Part shown: positions 24,159 through 32,437 of the stretch, piece by piece | Numbering within the stretch: the first letter of the stretch is position 1 | Layout: the number at the start of each line of letters is the position of its first letter | Source of the DNA: Paludibacteraceae bacterium | Lineage (GTDB): Bacteria > Bacteroidota > Bacteroidia > Bacteroidales > Paludibacteraceae | Length of the DNA: 50,004 nucleotides | Direction: 5' to 3' | NCBI GenBank assembly: GCA_017628395.1 | Contig: JAGBZD010000058.1 | Coordinates: 1 to 50,004 of the forward strand | Notes under the pieces: model-generated | Databases searched by the model: none | Seen by the model: the letters and a program-made list of their open reading frames with translations, nothing else | Told to the model about the DNA's origin: nothing | Position numbers and translations under genes: made by a program

Positions 24159-24644
24159 ATGCTACGCCTGCGTAAAATAGAACCCACAGACCTGCCCTAT
24201 CTCTACCAATGGGAAAACGATGCACGCATGTGGGCAGACTCCGACACACACAATCCGCTCTCACAAGCCGACTTGCGCGAATACATAACTTCATCTACAG
24301 GCGATATTTACCGCGACGGACAACTACGCTTGATGATTGACAACGAGGGAGAAAGCATGGGGTGTATAGACCTATTCGACTTCGACCCCCGAAATCGCAA
24401 AGCCGCAATCGGCATGTATATCGCACCACACGCAAGAGGAAAAGGCATTGGCAAACAAGCAGTAAAACTGCTGGAAGAATATGCCTTTGGTTTTCTGCAA
24501 CTGCGTATGTTATACGCCATTATCGCTACGCAAAACATTGCCTGCTCTTCCATATACGAAAAAGAGGGCTATCAGCCCTCCTCTATTCTTCGCGCTTGGA
24601 CATTGGAAGATGATGCCATTCTCTGGCAGAAGATAAATGAATAG
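24159..24644 (+). CDS. GNAT family N-acetyltransferase
   Basis: A 161-residue acetyltransferase resembling the RimJ/RimL/SpeG-like group: LRLRKIEPTDLPYLYQWEND at the start, then GCIDLFDFDPRNRKAAIGMYI, the acetyl-CoA-binding R-G-KGIGKQAV motif (ARGKGIGKQAV), and NIACSSIYEKEGY near the end. The substrate is not predictable. Last gene of the rightward operon, 12 bp after the M23 gene; it converges on the HAD-like gene across a 20-bp AT-rich gap. Confidence 0.88.
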   Translation: MLRLRKIEPTDLPYLYQWENDARMWADSDTHNPLSQADLREYITSSTGDIYRDGQLRLMIDNEGESMGCIDLFDFDPRNRKAAIGMYIAPHARGKGIGKQAVKLLEEYAFGFLQLRMLYAIIATQNIACSSIYEKEGYQPSSILRAWTLEDDAILWQKINE

Positions 24645-24664
24645 TTAATAATTAATATTCATTT

Positions 24665-25084
24665 TTAACCGAATAGTCCAAATAGCCCTTTCTTTTGTTT
24701 TGGTTCCTCCATGATGTTGCCTGCAGGAGCGGGACGATGGCAGTTGCCGCTCATCACCATTTGATAAATAACTCCCCAATCAGGTATGCCACCTAAATTG
24801 CGATCATCAATAAAGAGTTCTGCTTCCAACTTGCGCGCACGAACAATATCCGCATTCTCCTCTGGGAAATTGCTGTTCACCGAATAGAACTCCAATCCCT
24901 TAGAAGCACAATAGTCAATCGCCTCTTGCAACAATTCACCCTCACGACAAGTCCAGAGAATGAGTTGGTGATGCCCCTCTTGCTGAAGTTTCTTCAATGT
25001 GTCAATAGCAAACGGAATGGGTTTGCCAATCTTAGGATATTCATGGGTGACGATAGTTCCGTCAAAATCTACTGCGATAGTCAT
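24665..25084 (-). CDS. HAD-like hydrolase (BT0820-type)
   Basis: A 139-residue small HAD-superfamily protein. Motif I is VDFDGTI (4-10), motif II LWTCREG (about 44-50), and the acidic motif appears as LFIDDRNLG (about 90-98). The body matches compact Bacteroidales phosphatase-like HAD proteins without a large cap domain. The C-terminal tail, KQKKGLFGLFG, is family-external. It is the last gene of a leftward group, separated from the upstream membrane protein by a short 10-bp tandem repeat. The substrate is unknown. Confidence 0.85.
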   Translation of the reverse strand: MTIAVDFDGTIVTHEYPKIGKPIPFAIDTLKKLQQEGHHQLILWTCREGELLQEAIDYCASKGLEFYSVNSNFPEENADIVRARKLEAELFIDDRNLGGIPDWGVIYQMVMSGNCHRPAPAGNIMEEPKQKKGLFGLFG

Positions 25085-25089
25085 AATCG

Positions 25090-25119
25090 TGTTGTTTAGT
25101 GTTGTTTAGTGTTGTTTAG
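25090..25119. repeat. 10-bp tandem repeat (three full units)
   Basis: TGTTGTTTAG three times followed by TATTG. It spans the 31-bp gap between two genes and supplies the TAA stop of the upstream membrane-protein gene. Confidence 0.9.
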
Positions 25120-25580
25120 TATTGTTCTTGATTAGGATCTTTGGGTTGGAGTTCGAGTTCCATTTTGCGCTCGGATGGCTTGGAGAAATACCAACCAATA
25201 GCAGCCACCGCCGCTACCCACAACATGGATTGATAAGCGCCCATTAGGTAAAAAGCAGCTATAGCAAACACCATCGTATTGCCAACCAACAGAATACGCA
25301 ATGAAGCTGCTTTCTTATAACCCAACAGTTGCTCTTCGTGATTATCCAATGTGCTCAGTTTCGTACATTGTTTTTTGCACAAATACAAACCCAATGGAAT
25401 AGTAATCAAGGCATCAAAAATAACAATATATTGAATTGCCTGTCCAAGGGTAGATAGCGAATCTATGGGTTGTACATAGTCTTTCATAATGAGAAAATAC
25501 GCCAATGTACCCGCCAACAATGTTAACGCCATTATACCATAATAATACACATTGAGTGTTCGAATGATTTTTTGTTCCAT
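25116..25580 (-). CDS. Conserved membrane protein, four transmembrane segments
   Basis: A 154-residue hydrophobic protein with predicted membrane helices at roughly residues 12-32, 47-66, 93-110 and 115-132, a cytoplasmic loop containing KKQCTKLSTLDNHEEQLLGYKKAAS and a charged tail KPSERKMELELQPKDPNQEQY. No known functional motif was recognised. It lies 38 bp downstream of recR and 31 bp upstream of the HAD gene, apparently in the same leftward operon. The stop codon is part of a tandem repeat, so the exact C-terminus may vary between strains. Confidence 0.75.
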   Translation of the reverse strand: MEQKIIRTLNVYYYGIMALTLLAGTLAYFLIMKDYVQPIDSLSTLGQAIQYIVIFDALITIPLGLYLCKKQCTKLSTLDNHEEQLLGYKKAASLRILLVGNTMVFAIAAFYLMGAYQSMLWVAAVAAIGWYFSKPSERKMELELQPKDPNQEQY

Positions 25581-25618
25581 ATATTGTGTAAGTTAAAGAG
25601 TTTTAAAAGTTTTAAGGG

Positions 25619-26251
25619 TTACACCTTGAAATCAACACGATTAACAATTGATCGTCCGAGCGTTATCTCATCCGTATATTCCAATTCGTTGCCAATGGCT
25701 ACGCCACGCGCTATTTGGGAGATTTTCAAGCCTTCCCCAATAGGCAGGGAGGCCATGAGATTCTGCAACCGCTTATAGATATAGAAGTTCGTAGTATCGC
25801 CTTCCATCGTTGTAGGCAATGCCAATATCACTTCTTTGATAGCTTCAGGCTGAATACGCGCCACCAACGAATCTATTTCTATATCCGAAGGTCCCACCCC
25901 ATCCATGGGCGATATGACTCCTCCCAACACATGGTACAAGCCGTGGTATTGCCCCGTATTCTCAATCGACATCACATCCTGCACATTCTCCACCACACAC
26001 ACCGTCTGCCTATCTCGCGAATGTGACTGACAAATCGGACACACCTCTTGATCAGACACCGTATGGCAAACACGACAATAATGCACATCCTGTTTCAGAG
26101 AATTGAGGGCAGAAGTAAACGCCTCTACATCGGCTTCCGACTGGCGCAACAAATGCAGCACCAAGCGCAAAGCAGTCTTGCGACCTATGCCCGGCAGCGA
26201 TGCAAATTGGTCCACCGCCTTGCTGAGTAATATGGAAGGATAGTTCGTCAT
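25619..26251 (-). CDS. recR: Recombination protein RecR
   Basis: A 210-residue RecR, which forms a ring with RecO/RecF to load RecA at gaps. Seen in order: the helix-hairpin-helix [18 protein letters not shown], the C4 zinc finger [16 protein letters not shown] (about 58-74), the Toprim core [35 protein letters not shown], and C-terminal [17 protein letters not shown]. Length is slightly above the usual 199. The ATG overlaps the stop codon of the RelA/SpoT gene (ATGA), so the two are translationally coupled. Confidence 0.96.
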   Translation of the reverse strand: MTNYPSILLSKAVDQFASLPGIGRKTALRLVLHLLRQSEADVEAFTSALNSLKQDVHYCRVCHTVSDQEVCPICQSHSRDRQTVCVVENVQDVMSIENTGQYHGLYHVLGGVISPMDGVGPSDIEIDSLVARIQPEAIKEVILALPTTMEGDTTNFYIYKRLQNLMASLPIGEGLKISQIARGVAIGNELEYTDEITLGRSIVNRVDFKV

Positions 26252-27699
26252 TGCTTCTTTTTTGCCCAGCGTGCAGGAATCATACGATAAGGATATTTCT
26301 CACGCATATTCTCAGCATTGGGGCAGTCAATTCTGTGAATACGAATACCCCTCATAATGCTGATAAACCCAAAAATAGGATCTCCCGGTTGTGGATTGCA
26401 ACAAGTGGCTAAATTATACTCCACACTCTTCACATTGATATCTACTTCCAACGCCAATGCCTCTTGCTGCTGAGCGGTCAATGGTTCATAGGTCGAACGC
26501 GAACCCTCATAATGCGGCTCATCCATCGCAATAAAGACCTCCTTGATTCGCAACAAGTCCTCTTTGCCCAAAGCGATGGACTGATAGAGGTCATTGGTGA
26601 CCTTGTAACCCAATTTAAGTGCGAGGCGCGATATATCGCCTTCGGAATAGTCTATCTTCCAGTTCTTAAAGCGTCTTTCAAGCATTTCACGCCCCTCAGA
26701 TGCATTGCGATACTCTACCTCTTTGAGTGCCTGTCGTATCTTATTCTTCGCACGGTGCGACACCACCACATTCAACCAATCAGCAGTAGGTTTCTGGTTG
26801 GGTGAAGTCATAATCTCCACTTGGTCACCGTTTTGAAGTTTCTGACGGATACTCACATTCTGATTGCGTATGCGTCCGCCCACACAACGACACCCCACAT
26901 CACTATGAATAGAGAAGGCAAAATCCAATACCGTTGCACCCGCAGACAGGCGCTTGAGATCGCCCGTAGGCGTAAATACATAAACACTCTGGGTATCCGT
27001 ATTGAGTTTGGCACCATCCACGCCCTTATACGCCCAGTGTGCTGCTACACCTTTCTCAGCCACTTCGTCCATACGACGCGTGCGTATCTGCACCTCTACC
27101 CATTTCTCCTCTGGACCAAGAACCGTAGTATGCAAGCTCTCATAGCCATTCTCTTTTGGTACACTCAGCCAATCGCGCAAACGCTTCGGATTAGGACGAT
27201 ACATGTCCGTAATAATAGAATATACTTGCCAACAATCAGACTTCTCGCTTTCAATCGGAGAGTCTAATATGATGCGAATAGCAAACAAGTCGTAGATGCG
27301 ATCCACATCGCAACGCTGCGCCTGCATCTTATGATAGATACTGTGAATGGACTTTGGACGCCCCTTGATTGTGAACTGAAAACCCGCAGCTTGGAGTTTC
27401 TTCTCCAGCGGAGCAATAAACGCTGCAATATAAGCATCGCGCTGTGCTTTCTTCTCATTGAGCGCATGGGCAATATACTTGTAGGTCTTGTAATCAAGGA
27501 ATTTGAGCGACAAATCCTCCATCTCCGTCTTAATGGCATACAAACCCAATCGGTGTGCCAACGGAGCATGCAACTCTTTTGTTTCGCGCGCCACATGGCG
27601 ACGACGATCCGAGTCGCCCTCCTTATCCATTGCACGAAGTTGATCCAATCGTTCGAGCAAGATTTTATACAATACTTGATTACTATCCTCGTTCGGCAT
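26248..27699 (-). CDS. RelA/SpoT-type (p)ppGpp synthetase lacking HD and ACT domains
   Basis: A 483-residue RSH protein. The synthetase domain is well conserved: [78 protein letters not shown] and [17 protein letters not shown] domain (about 253-312, [14 protein letters not shown]), a helical region and a zinc-finger-type segment ([17 protein letters not shown]) follow. Full-length RSH proteins have about 190 residues of HD hydrolase first and an ACT domain last; both are absent. The ATG at 27697-27699 is supported by a promoter immediately upstream, which rules out a longer protein. Probably a synthetase-only enzyme, co-transcribed with recR. Confidence 0.88.
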   Translation of the reverse strand: MPNEDSNQVLYKILLERLDQLRAMDKEGDSDRRRHVARETKELHAPLAHRLGLYAIKTEMEDLSLKFLDYKTYKYIAHALNEKKAQRDAYIAAFIAPLEKKLQAAGFQFTIKGRPKSIHSIYHKMQAQRCDVDRIYDLFAIRIILDSPIESEKSDCWQVYSIITDMYRPNPKRLRDWLSVPKENGYESLHTTVLGPEEKWVEVQIRTRRMDEVAEKGVAAHWAYKGVDGAKLNTDTQSVYVFTPTGDLKRLSAGATVLDFAFSIHSDVGCRCVGGRIRNQNVSIRQKLQNGDQVEIMTSPNQKPTADWLNVVVSHRAKNKIRQALKEVEYRNASEGREMLERRFKNWKIDYSEGDISRLALKLGYKVTNDLYQSIALGKEDLLRIKEVFIAMDEPHYEGSRSTYEPLTAQQQEALALEVDINVKSVEYNLATCCNPQPGDPIFGFISIMRGIRIHRIDCPNAENMREKYPYRMIPARWAKKKQ

Positions 27700-27725
27700 A
27701 TTATCGCATAGTATGATTTTGGGCG

Positions 27726-27756
27726 CAAAGTTACGAAAAAAAATGCAAGTACGCAA
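27726..27756 (-). promoter_or_regulatory. Promoter of the RSH-recR operon
   Basis: TTG (27754-27756), 20 bases, TAACTTTG (27726-27733) on the minus strand, leaving a leader of about 20 nt before the ATG at 27699. Confidence 0.75.
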
Positions 27757-27782
27757 GAAAAAAGATGAAACACTCAAAAATA

Positions 27783-27814
27783 TTTGCATATATGAAAAAG
27801 AATTTGTAATTTTG
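27783..27814 (+). promoter_or_regulatory. Promoter of the 27871 gene and rsmD
   Basis: TTTG (27783-27786), 20 bases, TAATTTTG (27807-27814), with the extended TTTGCATATATG seen also at 21261. Confidence 0.8.
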
Positions 27815-27870
27815 CAGCGTAATTGGTGGCATAAAAACCAGTAAGTCGTAAATTAATAACAAAAAACAAT

Positions 27871-28638
27871 ATGAAAGCAACAAAAATTATTATCCGTGTT
27901 TTGCTCGGAATTGGTGTCATCTTCATGGCATACATTTGTGTTCAAAGCGTAGTAACTCCTATCCGCTTTGAAGAGGATCGCGCAGTGCGCGAAACTCAAG
28001 TTATCGCTAATCTCGTCAGTCTGCGTACAGCAGAAGCTCAGTTCCGTTTGGACAAGGGATATTTCACTGCTGACCTTGACTCTCTCATTGATTATTTGAA
28101 GACTGCACCTAAAAAAGAGGTGTTGAAAGAGGGTTCGCTGACAGAGAAGCAATTGGAAGACGGTATGACCGAGTTCAAAGCAAGCAAAATCTTGGAGCGC
28201 GCACGCATCAAAGCACAACGCAAAATGAAATTCCAAGGTCCAGATAGCTTGGTACAATTGTACAATTATGTTTGGGCTAACGACCGCGAAGTGAAAGAGA
28301 AAGGTTTGCAAGGCTTCCGCCGCGATACCATCCTCACCAACATGATCCAATCACTCTACAAAGGTCAATACACCGAAGAGACAATTGACGAAATCGTCTA
28401 TATTCCTTATACCAACAATGTAAAATACGAGGTAGAAACCAACAACGAGTACACCACCACACAAGGTATCAAGGTGCCTATCTTTGAGATTCGTGCTCAC
28501 TTCAACACTTATTTGCATGATTTGAACAAGCAAGAGTTGATTAACCTCATCGACAAAGAGGAGAAATTGGAGCACTACCCTGGTTTGAAGGTGGGTTCAG
28601 TAGAAGCACCTAACAACAACGCAGGTAACTGGGAGTAA
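27871..28638 (+). CDS. Conserved membrane-anchored protein upstream of rsmD, function unknown
   Basis: A 255-residue protein with one N-terminal transmembrane helix (about 6-28, IIIRVLLGIGVIFMAYICVQ) and the rest predicted to face the periplasm. The segment ETQVIANLVSLRTAEAQFRLDKGYFTADLDSLIDYL resembles the region after the helix in pseudopilin-like proteins, but no prepilin cleavage site is evident. The latter half is charged and repetitive in lysine/glutamate, with the tail VEAPNNNAGNWE. It is transcribed from its own promoter and precedes rsmD by 4 bp. I do not recognise a defined function. Confidence 0.8.
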   Translation: MKATKIIIRVLLGIGVIFMAYICVQSVVTPIRFEEDRAVRETQVIANLVSLRTAEAQFRLDKGYFTADLDSLIDYLKTAPKKEVLKEGSLTEKQLEDGMTEFKASKILERARIKAQRKMKFQGPDSLVQLYNYVWANDREVKEKGLQGFRRDTILTNMIQSLYKGQYTEETIDEIVYIPYTNNVKYEVETNNEYTTTQGIKVPIFEIRAHFNTYLHDLNKQELINLIDKEEKLEHYPGLKVGSVEAPNNNAGNWE

Positions 28639-28642
28639 TCGA

Positions 28643-29173
28643 ATGAGAATTATTTCGGGAACATTTAGGGGGCGTCGATTGATGCCCCCTAAAAATATCA
28701 CAGCACGACCTACGACGGATTTTGCGAAGGAGAGTCTATTTAATCTTCTTCAGAATCGTATGGATTTCGAAGGAGTGGATATGCTGGATTTGTTTGCAGG
28801 CACAGGCGGCATAGGACTGGAGTTTGTATCGCGCGGAGCACGCGAAGTGACTGCGGTAGAAATGGCACATACACAGCAGAACTTTATCATCTCATGCTGC
28901 AAGCAATTAGGGATAAAGAACCTCCACCTCATTCGAGGAGATGTATTCAAGTTCGTAAAGGCATGTCATGTACAATACGATTTCATCTACGCAGACCCAC
29001 CATACGATTTGGACTTATTACCCACAGTACCCGATTTAGTGTTTGAACAAGGGATATTAAAAGAGGAGGGGTATTTCGTGTTAGAGCACTCCAAAGCACA
29101 TGATTTCTCGCAGCATCCGCATTTCGTGGAGCAACGCGCATACGGAAGCGTGCATTTCACTTTCTTCCAATAA
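28643..29173 (+). CDS. rsmD: 16S rRNA (guanine(966)-N(2))-methyltransferase RsmD
   Basis: A 176-residue SAM-dependent methyltransferase that modifies G966 of 16S rRNA. Signatures: MRIISGTFRGRRL at the start, ARPTTDFAKESLFNLL, SAM-binding DLFAGTGGIGLEFVSRGA, VEMAHTQQNF, and the catalytic DPPY motif in FIYADPPYDL. Length matches the family. It follows the membrane-anchored gene by 4 bp and ends in a strong terminator whose stem includes the stop codon. Confidence 0.95.
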   Translation: MRIISGTFRGRRLMPPKNITARPTTDFAKESLFNLLQNRMDFEGVDMLDLFAGTGGIGLEFVSRGAREVTAVEMAHTQQNFIISCCKQLGIKNLHLIRGDVFKFVKACHVQYDFIYADPPYDLDLLPTVPDLVFEQGILKEEGYFVLEHSKAHDFSQHPHFVEQRAYGSVHFTFFQ

Positions 29174-29202
29174 AAAAGAGGTCGCAAGACCTCTTTTTTA
29201 TT
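29169..29202. terminator. Terminator after rsmD, overlapping its stop codon
   Basis: AATAAAAAAGAGGTC, loop GCAA, GACCTCTTTTTTATT: a perfect 15-bp stem. A/T tracts on both sides make it usable from either direction, but galE stops farther right. Confidence 0.92.
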
Positions 29203-29212
29203 GGATTTGGAT

Positions 29213-29316
29213 TTCGGCAGCCGGCTTCCGGGGGCTGGCAGCCAAAGTGTGCATCCGGCAGCCGGCGTCTGGGGACCAAAGTGTGGTGTCCGGCAGCCGG
29301 CGTGTGGGGATCATTC
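29213..29316. repeat. Three copies of the CCGGCAGCCGG repeat between rsmD and galE
   Basis: Copies begin TTCGGCAGCCGGCTTCCGG (29213), TCCGGCAGCCGGCGTCTGGG (about 29254) and TCCGGCAGCCGGCGTGTGGG (about 29289), with CAAAGTGTG-type linkers. They are much more GC-rich than the flanks. The rarA insertion at 6150-6215 belongs to the same family. The array ends at the galE stop codon. Confidence 0.85.
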
Positions 29317-30348
29317 TTACTGGATGTTTCGGAGTTTCTTCTCCCAGTTCCAAGCACTCAGCAGTACCTCCTCGATAGGCGTATCCGCTTTCCAGCCCAA
29401 GACATTGTTTGCCTTATCAGGTTTAGCCCATACTTGTTCAATATCGCCTTCCCGACGCCCTACAATCTCATAGGGGACCTTCACACCCGTTACTTGCATA
29501 AAGGTGTTAACAATCTCCATGACACTCAAGCCTCGACCTGTACCCAAATTGAACACCTCTACCTGTTCTTCTGCTTTACCAGTCAACATTCGCTCAACGG
29601 CTTTCACATGGGCTTTTGCCAAATCAACCACATAAATATAATCGCGAATGCAGGAGCCATCAGGCGTATTATAGTCATTGCCATACACCCTTAGTTGCTG
29701 GCGCAAGCCAGCAGCCGTTTGCGTTACGAATGGCAACAAGTTATTTGGCACTCCATTAGGCAACTCACCTATCATTGCAGAGGGGTGTGCACCTATCGGA
29801 TTGAAATAGCGCAAAATAGTAGCATGAAGAGCAGCATCTGCATGTGCCTCGTCTCGAATAATCTCTTCGTTGATTTGCTTGGTATTGCCATATGGAGATA
29901 GAGCCACCTGTATAGGAGCCGTTTCATCCACTGGCAAGTGGTCGGCTGTTGGCTGACCATACACCGTGCACGAACTGGAGAAGACGATGTTATGCACACC
30001 ATGCTTTTTCATCTGCTCCAACAAAGTAACCAACGACATCAGGTTATTGCGATAGTACAGCAAGGGTTGTTCCACCGATTCACCCACTGCTTTGCTGGCA
30101 GCGAAATGAATAGCAGCTTCTATATCGGAGTAGCGATTCAACACATCATCCATAGCTGCAATATCGTTGCAATCAACCTGCTCAAAAGCAGGGCGCTGAC
30201 CTGTAATAGCTGTGATACCATCTAAGACTTCCATCGTAGAATTGCTTAGGTTATCTACAATCACAACATCATACCCCTGCTGCATGAGTTCAACTACGGT
30301 ATGCGAACCGATATATCCTGTACCGCCTGTTACTAATATACGAGCCAT
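29317..30348 (-). CDS. galE: UDP-glucose 4-epimerase
   Basis: A 343-residue NAD-dependent epimerase interconverting UDP-glucose and UDP-galactose in the Leloir pathway and supplying UDP-Gal for surface polysaccharides. Seen: the Rossmann motif GGTGYIGSH (8-16), DNLSNS, AAIHFAASKAVGESV, SSSCTVYGQP, the catalytic YxxxK in SPYGNTKQINE, FNPIGAHPSAMIGE, and the DYIYVVDLAKAHV segment. Length is typical (338-345). It is the last gene of a leftward operon, directly behind a sugar nucleotidyltransferase; the pairing fits nucleotide-sugar supply. Confidence 0.96.
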   Translation of the reverse strand: MARILVTGGTGYIGSHTVVELMQQGYDVVIVDNLSNSTMEVLDGITAITGQRPAFEQVDCNDIAAMDDVLNRYSDIEAAIHFAASKAVGESVEQPLLYYRNNLMSLVTLLEQMKKHGVHNIVFSSSCTVYGQPTADHLPVDETAPIQVALSPYGNTKQINEEIIRDEAHADAALHATILRYFNPIGAHPSAMIGELPNGVPNNLLPFVTQTAAGLRQQLRVYGNDYNTPDGSCIRDYIYVVDLAKAHVKAVERMLTGKAEEQVEVFNLGTGRGLSVMEIVNTFMQVTGVKVPYEIVGRREGDIEQVWAKPDKANNVLGWKADTPIEEVLLSAWNWEKKLRNIQ

Positions 30349-30390
30349 TTCAATTTACTATTTGACTATATACAATTTACACTTTACAAT

Positions 30391-31296
30391 TTAGAATAAA
30401 GGACTTGGATAAACACCCGCATCTACCAATGCTTGAATCTTATCTACAACCATCTGGCGATCATCGGCATAAGTCACACCAAACCACTTGGCAGGCGTAT
30501 CCAACACTTCGCAAGTGGCAGTGCCAGCATTAATCATGTCATTCACCAAAGTAGGAATATAGAACTCAGCCTTCAATTCCTGCGCGTTTTTGGTCAAGAA
30601 CGCTTTGAATGCCTCCTCCGCATAATCAAAATACTCAGGAGTAAAGCCCCACATATTCATACTAACTGGGGTATCAAATGCAATCTCTACATCCTCGCCA
30701 TTCTCCCCTTTGTAGCAAATATGTCCGTTCTTATTCTCAATAGAAGTACGCTCTACAACATCAGTCAAGAAATTATTCGCATCGGTGCTGCACACGCCAC
30801 GGCTTACACTACCATGCTCGCTCAAGGTGTTACCCACGCGATAACCTGCCATGCAATACTTACCTTGTTTTCCCTCTACCGAACACAAGAAATTAGCCAT
30901 TACCTCAAACGACTCTTTGCCATAGAAGTCATCCGCATTAATAACCATAAATGGCTCGTTAATAATTCCTTTTGCCATTAAAACGGCATGATTAGTTCCC
31001 CATGGTTTGGTACGCTCAGGATTGCGAGTAAAACCTTCTGGCAGATTGTCTATACCTTGGAAGCACACTTCACATTGTACATGGTCAGCATACTTGCTGA
31101 GTACGATATTGCGGAAGTCTTCTTCAAAATCTTTGCGGATTACAAATACTACTTTGCCAAATCCAGCACGCATAGCGTCATACACGCTATAGTCCATGAT
31201 GGTTTCGCCATTGGGTCCAAGACCATCCAACTGCTTTAGACCACCATAACGGCTACCCATACCAGCAGCAAGGATAAAAAGAGTAGGTTTATTCAT
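30391..31296 (-). CDS. Sugar-phosphate nucleotidyltransferase family protein
   Basis: A 301-residue NTP-transferase-fold protein: FILAAGMGSRYGGLKQLDGLGPNGETIMDYSVYDA at the N-terminus supplies the nucleotide-binding G-G-SRYGG-KQ loop, and MVINADDFYGKESFE holds the metal-binding aspartate. NRTxPWGTNHAVL-like and VSMNMWGFTPEYFDY segments follow. The family includes UTP/dTTP:glucose-1-phosphate transferases, but the exact sugar is not resolved. It lies 42 bp upstream of galE, which suggests a UDP-sugar product; that is inference. The spacer contains a short TTTACA-type repeat. Confidence 0.85.
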   Translation of the reverse strand: MNKPTLFILAAGMGSRYGGLKQLDGLGPNGETIMDYSVYDAMRAGFGKVVFVIRKDFEEDFRNIVLSKYADHVQCEVCFQGIDNLPEGFTRNPERTKPWGTNHAVLMAKGIINEPFMVINADDFYGKESFEVMANFLCSVEGKQGKYCMAGYRVGNTLSEHGSVSRGVCSTDANNFLTDVVERTSIENKNGHICYKGENGEDVEIAFDTPVSMNMWGFTPEYFDYAEEAFKAFLTKNAQELKAEFYIPTLVNDMINAGTATCEVLDTPAKWFGVTYADDRQMVVDKIQALVDAGVYPSPLF

Positions 31297-31325
31297 GTTG
31301 TAATAAATTATATAAGGTTAATATA

Positions 31326-32435
31326 TTATTCATTGGATATTTCTATCTTGCCATGGCGTTTGCGGTGCTTGAGCCATAGACCATAAATTTCAGAACAGTT
31401 GCTGGCAGTAATAAACGCCTTGATATTATTATCGCGGATATATGCCATGAGTGCAGCAAACTCTTCTTGCGTGAGAAGCGACTGAATTTCTTTGGATTCC
31501 TCACCTGTATAACCACCCTCCACTGTGTATAAAGAGCAACCGCGCACTAAATCCTCCACAATATATTTGCGAATGCGCGCATGCTCACGTGAGATGATAC
31601 ATACGCGTTTCCTGCGGTCAAGCGAAGCAGTGAAATAGTTGATAACGATACCATTGAGCCATGTGCCAATCAAGCCAATAACCACCATGCGGAAATCATT
31701 GATAAAGAATGCAGTACAGCAAATCAATGCGCCTCCAATGGACACGGACATGCCAATATCGAAATGCATAAACTTATTGATAATCTTTGCCAAAATATCC
31801 AGACCACCCGTAGAGGCATTCACACGAAATTCTATCGCCTGACTGGCAGAAAGCAGCAATACAAAACAGATGAGGTCAAACCACACATCTCCCATTCCTA
31901 TGCCAGCGGACATCACAGAATCCTTCACCTGCTCCAACACTTCTCCGGCTCTACTCAGCAGATAAGGATTGCCATTCACATCAAGCACAGTTTGTCCTGC
32001 TTGCAATTGCGAAAGGATATCAGGATTGTCAATCACACGGTGTGTGAGATTGGTGTAAGGATAGATTCGGTCCCAAAGTTGTGTGAGCGGACCAAGGATC
32101 ATTGCCGTATAAACCGTTTTTGCACCAAACTCATTGCCAATGAGCAAGAAAGCGAGAATCAGCAAAAAGGCATTGATACCCATCACTAAATAGGAAAATG
32201 TATCTGCATCACCACCAATGAGGGTGTTGATAACGATACTTAGACCCGAAATCGTACCAATAATCAAATGACTTGGCATCAAGAAATAATACACTGCTGC
32301 GGCACCAATCGTAATACCGATGGTCATGACAACCAATTCTTTCCAGAATTTCCAAGTGCCAAGTGCGTGCCAAAAATCAAGAACTAAATTCTTCCAATAC
32401 TGCGCAGAAAAATACTGCTGGAGATATGCATTCAT
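31326..32435 (-). CDS. YitT family membrane protein (DUF161/DUF2179)
   Basis: A 369-residue protein with an unusually long N-terminus (FSAQYWKNLVLDFWHALGTWKFW), about six membrane helices in the YitT pattern (MTIGITIGAAAVYYFLMPSHLIIGTISGLSIVI, FRVNASTGGLDILAKIINK), and a C-terminal cytoplasmic DUF2179 domain (RVCIISREHARIRKYIVEDLVRGCSLYTVEGGYTG) of the type that often binds small ligands. A polar insertion of about 60 residues (PYTNLTHRVIDNPDILSQL...) sits between early helices. Function and substrate are unknown. It starts 2 bp after the lysC stop codon, so the two are co-translated. Confidence 0.9.
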   Translation of the reverse strand: MNAYLQQYFSAQYWKNLVLDFWHALGTWKFWKELVVMTIGITIGAAAVYYFLMPSHLIIGTISGLSIVINTLIGGDADTFSYLVMGINAFLLILAFLLIGNEFGAKTVYTAMILGPLTQLWDRIYPYTNLTHRVIDNPDILSQLQAGQTVLDVNGNPYLLSRAGEVLEQVKDSVMSAGIGMGDVWFDLICFVLLLSASQAIEFRVNASTGGLDILAKIINKFMHFDIGMSVSIGGALICCTAFFINDFRMVVIGLIGTWLNGIVINYFTASLDRRKRVCIISREHARIRKYIVEDLVRGCSLYTVEGGYTGEESKEIQSLLTQEEFAALMAYIRDNNIKAFITASNCSEIYGLWLKHRKRHGKIEISNE

Positions 32436-32437
32436 TG

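Noticed and set aside
26248..27789. Longer start for the RSH protein (513 aa)
   Set aside because: The extra 30 residues are encoded by the promoter itself and do not resemble an HD domain.
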